Below are positions 1-5,963 of a stretch of DNA of 6,983 nucleotides, one piece after another (position 1 is the first letter of the stretch; the number at the start of each line of letters is the position of its first letter). The notes beneath the pieces are model-generated. The model was not told the DNA's origin. It saw only the letters and a list, made by a program, of their open reading frames with translations, and did not search any database. Location: the NCBI GenBank assembly GCA_902464345.1, contig CABQJA010000117.1, positions 1 through 6,983 of the forward strand, written 5' to 3'. The DNA comes from an uncultured Clostridium sp. Its GTDB lineage: Bacteria; Bacillota; Clostridia; Lachnospirales; Lachnospiraceae. Made by a program: the position numbers and the translations under genes.

Positions 1-222
1 CGTTAATATCCTGTTTTCGTTTTTTCTTCCGAGTTCACTTTTTTTGAACCATTATTTTCTTGCTATTTTTATCCTTATTTCATATTTTTATTCGGATTTC
101 TATCATTTATCGTCTGAATTCCTACATTATTATGCTTCCTGTCCGGATCTGATTTTCTATGTTTCTTGTTTTATGACTCATCTATGTCTGTACGAATTGT
201 CCGTGTCCTTCTGCAAGTCACA
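1..222 (-). other. AT-rich leader of a leftward gene beyond the left edge
   Basis: No supported coding region is seen here on either strand. The region lies downstream of a good leftward promoter (231-259), so its minus strand is best read as a long untranslated leader of about 220 bases. A purine-rich AGGA (minus strand, near bases 9-12) sits close to the edge and could be the ribosome binding site of a gene starting just outside the window. Minus-strand ATGs inside the leader run into stops within about 20 codons. The plus strand is open for 67 codons from a TTG at 44, but that frame has no ribosome binding site and its T-rich composition only mirrors the A-rich leader. Confidence 0.35.
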
Positions 223-230
223 TTGCTCTG

Positions 231-259
231 ATTATACTACATTCTGATTTTTTATACAA
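231..259 (-). promoter_or_regulatory. Leftward sigma-A-type promoter
   Basis: On the minus strand, TTGTAT (bases 259-254) is followed after exactly 17 bases by a perfect TATAAT (236-231). This predicts a transcription start near 224. No copy of the direct-repeat operator found at 518-554 lies next to it, so it appears to be a constitutive or separately controlled promoter. It presumably serves a gene past the left edge. Confidence 0.6.
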
Positions 260-354
260 ACGATAAGAAGCACACCTCGCAAATCTCTCACGGTATCGCG
301 GCAGCCGCCAAAGTCTCATGCAAGCCCGGCCCTTACCTCATTGCTTCACATAAA

Positions 355-407
355 ATAAGGAGTGTCCCGACTGTCATTCCCTATATGACCGCCGGAACAC
401 TCCTTAT
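355..407 (-). terminator. 15-bp hairpin, probable terminator of the leftward small RNA
   Basis: The arms are 355-369 and 393-407. They pair over 15 positions in minus-strand RNA, one of them a G-U wobble. Within the 23-base loop, GTCAT (373-377) and ATGAC (385-389) can form a second 5-bp stem. Reading leftward, the stem is followed by TTTATG, so the U-tract (TTATTTTA) is short and interrupted, and partly inside the stem. It is either a modest intrinsic terminator or a functional hairpin of the RNA. Confidence 0.5.
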
Positions 408-477
408 ATAAGATTGCAACAATAACTCTGTTGGTCTCCCTCATCTTTACTTTTCACTCACACAATTTCCCCCGTGT
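355..477 (-). ncRNA. Putative LytTR-controlled small RNA, divergent from the regulator operon
   Basis: The -35/-10 pair at 484-512 predicts a leftward transcript starting near 477. The first 40 or so bases are purine-rich with a run of five G. A small hairpin follows (CAACA 417-421 with TGTTG 429-433), then a 15-bp hairpin at 355-407 followed by a short U-rich stretch, giving an RNA of about 125 nucleotides. The large hairpin pairs fully only as minus-strand RNA, where one position is a G-U wobble; on the plus strand that position is a C-A mismatch. This supports the leftward transcript. A 32-codon frame (minus strand, 444-346) overlaps the hairpin but has no clear ribosome binding site and does not resemble a known pheromone precursor. 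The entry could instead be an attenuated leader or a small peptide gene. I recognise no RNA family. Confidence 0.45.
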
Positions 478-483
478 ACATTT

Positions 484-512
484 ATTATAGTATTACACGT
501 ATTTCGACACAA
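484..512 (-). promoter_or_regulatory. Leftward promoter of the putative small RNA
   Basis: On the minus strand, TTGTGT (512-507) is separated by 17 bases from a perfect TATAAT (489-484). The direct-repeat operator (518-554) begins 5 bases upstream of the -35. This is the same geometry as at the peptidase-operon promoter (5893-5921), which suggests both are activated by the same regulator. Confidence 0.6.
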
Positions 513-517
513 GCATC

Positions 518-554
518 TGGCATCAAATGATATTTTTTTGGCTTCAACTGGCAT
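518..554. promoter_or_regulatory. LytTR-type direct-repeat operator, copy 1 (divergent intergenic region)
   Basis: Reading the plus strand, TGGCATCAA (518-526) recurs as TGGCTTCAA (539-547), one mismatch and 21 bp later, and a further TGGCAT half-site begins at 549, 10 bp after the second repeat. A 21-bp period puts the repeats on one face of the helix, as in AgrA and VirR binding sites. The block fills the space between two divergent promoters, 5 bp from the leftward -35 (507-512) and 5 bp from the weak rightward -35 (560-565). One bound regulator could therefore affect both. The near-identical copy at 5927-5963 supports function. The word itself differs from the textbook AgrA repeat, as is common for LytTR orthologues. 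Confidence 0.72.
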
Positions 555-559
555 TTCTC

Positions 560-588
560 TTTTGTTTTTTTTCTGTTTCTGTTATAAT
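560..588 (+). promoter_or_regulatory. Rightward promoter of the regulator-kinase operon
   Basis: A perfect TATAAT (583-588) has only a poor -35 (TTTTGT, 560-565) at 17-bp spacing. A strong -10 with a weak -35, plus operator repeats ending 5 bp upstream, is what one expects of an activator-dependent or autoregulated promoter. The predicted start near 595 leaves a leader of about 110 nucleotides before the preferred start codon at 705. Confidence 0.5.
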
Positions 589-593
589 ATGTA

Positions 594-658
594 GGAGTGG
601 TTTTCACTATATATTACATAGGCTGTTTTACACAGTTTATCTTTATAGAAAACACTCC
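594..658 (+). promoter_or_regulatory. 5'-terminal stem-loop in the regulator mRNA leader
   Basis: GGAGTG (594-599) plus TTTTC (601-605) can pair with GAAAA (648-652) plus CACTCC (653-658). This gives 11 base pairs with a single bulged G at 600. A smaller stem (CTGT 623-626 with ACAG 632-635) lies in the loop. The outer stem would start almost at the predicted 5' end of the mRNA, an arrangement that often stabilises transcripts. No riboswitch class is recognised. Confidence 0.35.
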
Positions 659-704
659 GATGATTTCTGTATACTATCGAATGAATGGAGATAAGAAATA
701 CTAT

Positions 705-1424
705 ATGCGCGTTGCAATTGTAGATGATTCAATTTCAGATCGTAATACTTTAACCACTCTCCTTCCGGACTGTCTGTCGGAGCTTGGCTTCCATGTTGCA
801 TGTCTGGACTGCTACCTGAATGGAGATGACTTTCTGAATACATTTCAATCCGGTCAATACGACATTGTATTCCTGGATATTTATATGAATGGTTCCAATG
901 GCATTGAGACTGCTCAGGCTATCCGTAAGACCGATACGACCGCCAAGATTATTTTTATTACGACCAGTAATGATTTTGCCGCCGAGAGCTATTCTGTCCG
1001 TGCAGACTACTATTTTCTGAAACCATATACCAGAGAACAGCTTCTGCATGTCTTAAATACCATTCATTTACAGGAGCTGGAACAGCAACGACTGCTTCTG
1101 CTTCCGGATCAGTCATACGTACCGGTTCATTCAATCTTATATACCTATTATCATGGGCATTATGAAACATTATGTCTGACTGACAAACGCGAGATCCGGA
1201 TCCGCACCAGTCATACCGAGTTCTCAGAATTATTGCAGCCATTCGTTTATTTCATTTCCTGCAACAAAGGAATGATCGTTAATATGGAACATGTACAGGC
1301 ATTAACGCCGGATGCATTCCTGCTTCCGGACAATATCTGTGTCCCGATCAGCCGCAGGCGTTATCCTGCTATTCAGGCCGCCTATTCAGACTTTTTAATT
1401 ACTACAACCTGTGAAAGGATCTAA
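705..1424 (+). CDS. LytTR-family response regulator (AgrA/VirR type)
   Basis: This is a cytoplasmic DNA-binding response regulator of 239 residues, a normal length for the family. The N-terminal receiver domain (about 1-120) has the acidic pair D7-D8, phospho-acceptor D58 in 'VFLDIYM', T86/T87, and the K106-P107 switch in 'YFLKP'. The C-terminal part (about 135-235) has LytTR-domain style: a beta-rich segment with 'FVYFISCNKGMIVNMEHV' and a basic 'VPISRRRYPAI' near the end. The frame is open back to a GTG at 597, but the start at 705 is chosen because it gives the canonical 'MRVAIVDDS' beginning. A GGAG (687-690) lies 14 bases upstream, slightly far. The kinase gene follows after 9 bases in the same transcript. 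The operator at 518-554 and its copy at 5927-5963 are its likely binding sites. Family assignment is confident; the target genes are inferred. Confidence 0.92.
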   Translation: MRVAIVDDSISDRNTLTTLLPDCLSELGFHVACLDCYLNGDDFLNTFQSGQYDIVFLDIYMNGSNGIETAQAIRKTDTTAKIIFITTSNDFAAESYSVRADYYFLKPYTREQLLHVLNTIHLQELEQQRLLLLPDQSYVPVHSILYTYYHGHYETLCLTDKREIRIRTSHTEFSELLQPFVYFISCNKGMIVNMEHVQALTPDAFLLPDNICVPISRRRYPAIQAAYSDFLITTTCERI

Positions 1425-1433
1425 TGCTCACAT

Positions 1434-2756
1434 ATGATTACACCGTTTCGATTATTTGAGATCATTTTATATGCAATTATTAATTTTCTGCCATATCTGA
1501 TTCTGGCACTATACCCATTCTGGAACTACCGCCGCTTTTCCAAGCCGGTCACGGTTCTGTTAATTGTATTACTGACTCTCTTACAGCTGGGTCTTACCCT
1601 TATGAATACCTTTCAGCTGGGGCCAAGTGCATCGGTTCTTTCCCTGATCAGCACCGGCAGCTACGCTCTGTTTTATTTTCTGGCTATTCGTGAGAAGCCC
1701 GGGAAGCTGTTTTTTGTCCTTTTAATGGTATCCAATATTGCCAATTTCGTCGTTGTCGCCGGAAAATGCCTGGAGGGATTTTTCTTTCCGGAAAATGCCA
1801 TGCAGCAGAATTGCTGGAGTTTTTCTCTGACTTCCGTCCTTGTCCTGCTCTTTGTTCTGCCGACAATGGCCCTGTTTTTCAAATATTTCCTGAAGGATGC
1901 CGTAACCCTGCATACCCAGGAGCGTATCTGGCATTACCTCTGGCTGATTCCAGCAGTCTTTTATCTGTTCTGGTATTATAACCTGTACTTTACCCCATTA
2001 ACCTCACTGGAATGGGCATTAAAGCCGATGAATACCCTGTTTACGCTGTTAATCAATCTGGGTTCCGTTCTGTTCTATTATATTATTGTCCGCCTGATCC
2101 AGCAGTCCCAGAATAATCTGCAGCTGGTTGAGTTAAATCATCAGCTGAACCTTCAGACCATACAATACGAGAATCTGCAGGAACGCATGGAAGAGACCCG
2201 GCGTATCCGCCACGATCTCCGTCAGCATATGAATACACTGTATCTGCTGGCAGAAGAGGACCGTTATGACGAGCTTCAGAAATATCTGCAGAATTATCAG
2301 AAGTTCTCTCCACTGGAACAGCCACTTGTATTCTGCGAAAATCTTCCGCTGAACGCCCTGCTCAGCCATTATGCCGGCATCTTTCAGTCCAAGCAGATCC
2401 CATATGAATATCACATTACCATTCCGGCCAGGTTATCTGTCTCTGAAGCCGATATTACAGTCCTTCTTGGCAATCTGCTTGAGAATGCTATGGATGGCTG
2501 CCTGACTCTACCGGAAGCAGAACGAAAGATCACATTAACGATTGCCATGCCAAAGCAAAATGCTATGGTAATCACCATTGACAATCCGTATCAGGGCGAG
2601 CTCCATCAGGAACAGGGACAATTCCTGTCCACCAAGCACAGCGGATATGGTATCGGAACCGAATCGATTCGCTACATTGTAAAGCAATATAACGGAACGG
2701 TTGATTTTAAAACAACAGGACAGCATTTCCATGTATCCTGTGTGTTACATGTCTAA
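1434..2756 (+). CDS. Sensor histidine kinase, HPK10/AgrC-like, with GHKL ATPase domain
   Basis: This is an integral membrane kinase of 440 residues that should phosphorylate the adjacent response regulator. Residues 1 to about 225 hold six or seven hydrophobic helices (near 8-31, 38-58, 64-84, 90-112, 129-152, 166-190 and 202-222) and no large extracellular domain, typical of AgrC/VirS sensors of peptides or lipophilic signals. A short coiled coil (about 225-255) leads to the phosphorylation motif 'RRIRHDLRQHM' with H260. The ATPase domain has the N box 'GNLLENAMDGC' (N347, N351), 'ITIDNP' near 380-385, and the glycine box 'GYGIGTES' (404-411). The start ATG is preceded by AAAGGA (1414-1419) at a rather long 14 bases. 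An out-of-frame ATG at 1424 opens only 11 codons. No pheromone precursor or AgrB-like protease is adjacent, so the ligand is unknown. Confidence 0.92.
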   Translation: MITPFRLFEIILYAIINFLPYLILALYPFWNYRRFSKPVTVLLIVLLTLLQLGLTLMNTFQLGPSASVLSLISTGSYALFYFLAIREKPGKLFFVLLMVSNIANFVVVAGKCLEGFFFPENAMQQNCWSFSLTSVLVLLFVLPTMALFFKYFLKDAVTLHTQERIWHYLWLIPAVFYLFWYYNLYFTPLTSLEWALKPMNTLFTLLINLGSVLFYYIIVRLIQQSQNNLQLVELNHQLNLQTIQYENLQERMEETRRIRHDLRQHMNTLYLLAEEDRYDELQKYLQNYQKFSPLEQPLVFCENLPLNALLSHYAGIFQSKQIPYEYHITIPARLSVSEADITVLLGNLLENAMDGCLTLPEAERKITLTIAMPKQNAMVITIDNPYQGELHQEQGQFLSTKHSGYGIGTESIRYIVKQYNGTVDFKTTGQHFHVSCVLHV

Positions 2757-2767
2757 GCTGTCCTGTT
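2714..2767 (+). terminator. Long stem-loop spanning the kinase stop codon
   Basis: AACAGGACAGC (2714-2724) is a perfect inverted match to GCTGTCCTGTT (2757-2767). Inside it, CATGTA (2730-2735) pairs with TACATG (2746-2751). The result is 11 bp, a symmetric 5x5 internal loop, 6 bp and a 10-base loop. The TAA stop (2754-2756) lies in the internal loop. The stem is followed by ATTTCGGTTTATT, which is T-rich but not a clean T-run. It is probably part of the 3' end of the regulator-kinase mRNA, as a terminator or an exonuclease block. Confidence 0.5.
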
Positions 2768-2795
2768 ATTTCGGTTTATTCTGCTATTCGATTGT

Positions 2796-2822
2796 CAGAG
2801 ACGGGTCGATTGCCCCGTCCTG
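2796..2822. terminator. GC-rich hairpin between convergent operons
   Basis: GACGGG (2800-2805) pairs with CCCGTC (2814-2819) around an 8-base loop. CAG (2796-2798) and CTG (2820-2822) extend the stem past a bulged A. On the plus strand it is followed by ATTTATTCTGTGTTTC, moderately T-rich. It lies 20 bases past the end of the peptidase gene on the other strand, so it may serve both converging transcripts, better for the plus strand. Confidence 0.5.
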
Positions 2823-2841
2823 ATTTATTCTGTGTTTCTAT

Positions 2842-5067
2842 CTACTCGGTATAGTAATATACCTCGTCACCTTCCACATTAAAGCCTACAAAATCCGTAA
2901 TATAGTAATCCCCATACACATCGTTAATAATGAAGCCATAATAGTAATCACCGTCTGACAGATAATCAAAGCTGATCTCATCGCCCTCCTGATACAGATA
3001 GGCGCTTCCCTGATACTCGTACTCCTCCTCACTGTCCACTGCTGTCGCGTAATAGGTTGGAACGATCTCGTCTCCCGGCTGCAATTTCACGATTTCCTTT
3101 GCTGCCATACCATTTTCATCTACTCCGGCCCAGGTTCCGTCAATCGTAACCACACCATTCTCATAGTCATGTGTGATTCTCAGATTGGTTGCCTCACCAT
3201 TTAACAGGATCGGTGACGTATATACATCATAACCTTCGCCCTCTGTAACAATGTACACCTCCAGATTCTGTCCATCCGGTAATGAGAACCATGAACCGTC
3301 AAAATTATCGGAAAATGTTCCGGTTGTCCAGTCCATGTTCAGATAGGTACTGAGTCCAAGCTCAATCAGATCATTTCCATCCTCAGACAGCATATAAACA
3401 CTGGCCTGCACACTGGCTGTATTGACCAATGCATCCTGTGTCAGCACAAATCCGTAAGAACCGTCTTCATCTATGGCAGGTGCCTGATCAAATGAGATCA
3501 AAGAGCTTTCTCCGGTCTGTTCATAAGAATCGTAGTAATCCCAGTAATCAGAGTCTGACTCTGCGTCATAATAATCACCGGTGTCATCATTTAACAGGTA
3601 ATCAAACAATCCCCAGAAACCGGTTACCTCTTCATTATCATAGCTTGATACATCACCCGCATTCGCCGCACCATATGCTACCCGGTCTACAAATGACAGA
3701 TAATATGGACTGACCGCTATCTCACCAAAGGTGCTAAGCTCGGTAGAGCCCTGAATCTGTAACGGATAATAGGTCGCCAGTCCGCATGCATCCTCATGAT
3801 CCGAACCGTTTCTGGAATAAATAACAACATTCCGGATTCCTTCCAGTACCGTATCCGCACCGGATGCATAATCCGCACCGGCATTGACAACACCCGCAAG
3901 ATCTACCATGTTGGTATAACCCTCGGCCTTGTTATTACCACCGTAGTTATCTGCATATCCTGCATTCCGGACAATATCCGTAAAGATACTTTCATCTTCG
4001 GATGCCGCATACAGATTTGCCGCATATGCATGGAAATCCGTCAGTAATGCATCCACCTGTGAGAGATCTGATATTGAAAACGTTGCGGTACTTCCCTCAC
4101 CGATTTCATCACAGGCCTCATAAAAGCTATCTGCCACTACAGTTCCCAGCTCTGCACCATCTGCGGTCGGATTCTCACCCAGGAAATCTCCGATGGTCTT
4201 ATAATCCCATCCGTATCCCGGTTCCAGTTCTTCCGAGCCATACATATAATCTGCATAGGATGCCAGAATATTGGCACATTCAATCGTTCCCATCAGACAG
4301 GCATCAAATCCGACAAACTCAAAATTATCCGTCATGCTGTCATACACACTGAGCAGTGCAGCATCGATTTCCCGCAGACTCAGGCTGTCAGAATCATTTC
4401 TTTCATCAAAACATACACCGGAAATACTTCCGCCACCGTGATTCCAGAAGATCAGTCCCATCCGTGCTGCCGGATGATTTTCAATTCCCCATTTCAGGAA
4501 ATCTGCAAGGCTGGCGCTGTCTCCCATATTTCCAAGACTCTGCTGATCCTCCAGCACCATTTCTCCATTTGAAATACAGTAGCGCTCGAACTGATCGGAA
4601 TCAATCTGGTTCTCTTCCCAGCCATTGGTTCCTCCGGTCTGCACCACGAACTGTACCTGATCTCCGGTCGAAGCCGAAATCATTTCCTGAATATCCATGG
4701 TGGCCAGTCCGCTCTCACTCTCCAGATCCGTTCCACACATATATACGAAGATGGTCCAGGTACCGTCCTCTCCCATCGGTGTCGTTACTTCTCTGGACGG
4801 TCTTGTGATCTGCAATGCTCCGTCTTCCCCAAGCTCCATGGAAATACTGCTTCTGCCTGACGCATTTCCGGATACATCCTCTGAGCCCGGACGCCCTGTA
4901 GCATCCGATGTATCCTCATCCTCATAATCCTCCAGACATCCGGACAGATTACATACCAGAAGTGCCATCATACAGATTGCCGCAAATCTCCTGCAGCCCT
5001 TCTTCCAGACTTTCTTCCAATCCGTCTGTCGGAGGTTGTTATAATACTTATTACTCGAATCTCTCAT
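2842..5067 (-). CDS. Clostripain-family (peptidase C11) cysteine protease, predicted lipoprotein
   Basis: This is a surface-anchored cysteine endopeptidase of 741 residues. A basic n-region ('DWKKVWKKGCRRF'), a hydrophobic stretch and the lipobox 'LSGC' (C44) indicate export, lipidation and anchoring on the outer face of the membrane. A linker rich in Asp, Ser and Gly (about 45-90) follows. The C11 domain spans about 103-464, with 'TWTIFVYMCGTDLES', the catalytic His210 in 'FWNHGGG', the catalytic Cys257 in 'GFDACLMG', then 'SEELEPGYGWDY' and 'GLATYYP'. An Asp/Tyr-rich stretch (about 494-519) leads to a C-terminal part (about 529-741) of unknown role, also acidic and Tyr-rich. C11 enzymes usually cleave after Arg or Lys and self-activate; the specificity here is not visible. 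It is the second gene of the operon after the membrane protein. A GTG at 5100 would add 11 residues and overlap the upstream stop by one base. Confidence 0.9.
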   Translation of the reverse strand: MRDSSNKYYNNLRQTDWKKVWKKGCRRFAAICMMALLVCNLSGCLEDYEDEDTSDATGRPGSEDVSGNASGRSSISMELGEDGALQITRPSREVTTPMGEDGTWTIFVYMCGTDLESESGLATMDIQEMISASTGDQVQFVVQTGGTNGWEENQIDSDQFERYCISNGEMVLEDQQSLGNMGDSASLADFLKWGIENHPAARMGLIFWNHGGGSISGVCFDERNDSDSLSLREIDAALLSVYDSMTDNFEFVGFDACLMGTIECANILASYADYMYGSEELEPGYGWDYKTIGDFLGENPTADGAELGTVVADSFYEACDEIGEGSTATFSISDLSQVDALLTDFHAYAANLYAASEDESIFTDIVRNAGYADNYGGNNKAEGYTNMVDLAGVVNAGADYASGADTVLEGIRNVVIYSRNGSDHEDACGLATYYPLQIQGSTELSTFGEIAVSPYYLSFVDRVAYGAANAGDVSSYDNEEVTGFWGLFDYLLNDDTGDYYDAESDSDYWDYYDSYEQTGESSLISFDQAPAIDEDGSYGFVLTQDALVNTASVQASVYMLSEDGNDLIELGLSTYLNMDWTTGTFSDNFDGSWFSLPDGQNLEVYIVTEGEGYDVYTSPILLNGEATNLRITHDYENGVVTIDGTWAGVDENGMAAKEIVKLQPGDEIVPTYYATAVDSEEEYEYQGSAYLYQEGDEISFDYLSDGDYYYGFIINDVYGDYYITDFVGFNVEGDEVYYYTE

Positions 5068-5072
5068 AATAA

Positions 5073-5076
5073 TCCT
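5073..5076 (-). promoter_or_regulatory. Ribosome binding site deciding the peptidase start
   Basis: On the minus strand, AGGA (5076-5073) lies 5 bases before the ATG at 5067. The alternative GTG at 5100 has only a weak AGG almost adjacent to it. This favours ATG 5067, which also shortens an otherwise very long pre-lipobox segment from 54 to 43 residues. Confidence 0.6.
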
Positions 5077-5099
5077 GCAATTCCCCTTTCCCGGTCTCA

Positions 5100-5858
5100 C
5101 TAGCCTATGATTCCGCCACCAAAGTAACTGAAGATATTAAATCCTGTCGGAAGTGGAATTGTCAGCATATAAATCGTTGCGATCAAAAATGCTACCAATG
5201 CTACGATCATGATGATCATCCGATTCGGAATTCGTTTAAAGATTCCGACAATACCAAGCATGAACAGTACAATTGAGTAAATCACTGCAACCAGACCATA
5301 TGCATCTCCGTGTGCATTATCCTGCTTTCCCTGTTCCAGCAGCTCTGAGGACTCATCCAGCATTGCATATGCATCCTCAAAATAGCTGTCTACAAATCCG
5401 TCCATATCGAATGGTGATGCATATTCTTCCTGTGCATCTGCCCACTCAATCGCATCATACAACGCATCCGAGCAGTTATCTGCCAGTAACTGATCCAGCT
5501 TCCACTCTGCCTTATCCATAGCATCCTGATCGCCCTTTTCTTCGGCAAAGCTATAATCGATCCGTGTACTGCTGATCTCATTCCAGAGCATCATATCCTG
5601 CATCAGATTCTGTGATGCTTCATTAAACATGGAATTTCCCTCTGCTGCAAGGTTATTACTGGTTGTGTAATTCGTAGCCTGATTACCACCATGCAGGGAA
5701 CCGATCCAGGACGCCCATGCGGATGTCAAGGCTGTAATACCCAGAAAAATAGCTACGATAATTTCAATAATTTCGTCCTTGGATTTCTTTTTGCCCTTCT
5801 TTTCTGCCGGCTCTTCATTTGTAGTCTCTACGACTGTTTCTTTTACATTTTCTTCCAT
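5100..5858 (-). CDS. Three-helix membrane protein with large extracytoplasmic helical loop, first gene of the peptidase operon
   Basis: This is a predicted membrane protein of 252 residues. A charged Glu/Lys-rich cytoplasmic tail (1-29) precedes helix 1 (about 30-51, 'IIVAIFLGITALTSAWASW'). A long, acidic, probably helical region follows (about 52-185, with 'NEASQNLMQDMMLWNEI'). Two closely spaced helices (about 186-206 and 212-233) end the protein, separated by the basic turn 'KRIPNR'. The positive-inside rule puts the tail and that turn in the cytoplasm and the helical region outside. The architecture recalls small DUF4337-like membrane proteins, but I cannot assign a family or function firmly. 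The start is supported by AGGGGAAG just upstream, the N-terminus being 28 bases or so from the predicted transcription start. Only 32 bases separate it from the peptidase, so the two are co-transcribed. It may dock, present or be cleaved by the peptidase; that is inference. Confidence 0.8.
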   Translation of the reverse strand: MEENVKETVVETTNEEPAEKKGKKKSKDEIIEIIVAIFLGITALTSAWASWIGSLHGGNQATNYTTSNNLAAEGNSMFNEASQNLMQDMMLWNEISSTRIDYSFAEEKGDQDAMDKAEWKLDQLLADNCSDALYDAIEWADAQEEYASPFDMDGFVDSYFEDAYAMLDESSELLEQGKQDNAHGDAYGLVAVIYSIVLFMLGIVGIFKRIPNRMIIMIVALVAFLIATIYMLTIPLPTGFNIFSYFGGGIIG

Positions 5859-5892
5859 TTTCTCTTCCCCTTTTCATATTAGAATCTTATCT

Positions 5893-5921
5893 ACTATACA
5901 GGATAAATGATTCCAATACAA
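5893..5921 (-). promoter_or_regulatory. Promoter of the membrane protein-clostripain operon
   Basis: On the minus strand, TTGTAT (5921-5916) is followed after 17 bases by TATAGT (5898-5893). The transcription start should lie near 5886, giving a short leader of about 28 bases to the ATG at 5858. The direct-repeat operator begins 5 bases upstream of the -35, as at the small-RNA promoter. Confidence 0.65.
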
Positions 5922-5926
5922 GGAGC

Positions 5927-5963
5927 TGGCATCAAACCAACAGAGATTGGCATCAACTGGCAA
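5927..5963. promoter_or_regulatory. LytTR-type direct-repeat operator, copy 2 (peptidase operon)
   Basis: Plus-strand TGGCATCAA occurs at 5927-5935 and again, identically, at 5948-5956, a 21-bp period. A third half-site, TGGCAA, starts at 5958, 10 bp after the second repeat. The block matches copy 1 (518-554) in repeat word, spacing, orientation relative to the leftward promoter, and distance to the -35. Between the repeats the sequences differ freely, so only the contact positions are conserved, as expected of protein-binding sites. It is the likely activation site for the response regulator encoded at 705-1424. Confidence 0.75.

Noticed and set aside
44..247. Plus-strand open frame of 67 codons, hydrophobic and aromatic-rich
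   Set aside because: It starts with TTG without a ribosome binding site, overlaps a strong leftward promoter, and its composition follows from T-rich DNA opposite an A-rich leader.
218..319. Minus-strand 33-codon Arg-rich frame (starts MRLWRLPRY)
   Set aside because: It runs through the leftward promoter at 231-259 and has no well-spaced ribosome binding site; probably chance.
241..345. GC-richer stretch considered as a riboswitch or known structured RNA on the minus strand
   Set aside because: Only a scattered 6-bp pairing (GAAGCA with TGCTTC) could be found, and no known riboswitch core was recognised.
346..444. Minus-strand 32-codon frame inside the putative small RNA (starts MRETNRVIV, ends DTPYFM)
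   Set aside because: It has no clear ribosome binding site, and its second half is the hairpin itself. It does not look like a pheromone precursor. Not excluded, but the RNA reading is simpler.
597..704. N-terminal extension of the response regulator from GTG 597
   Set aside because: It would add 36 residues before the canonical receiver start, and the GTG lies within a couple of bases of the predicted transcription start. ATG 705 gives the normal family N-terminus.
3429..4808. Several plus-strand open frames of 83-150 codons opposite the peptidase gene
   Set aside because: They are His/Pro/Arg-rich shadows of the Asp/Tyr/Ser-rich coding strand, without ribosome binding sites or recognisable domains.
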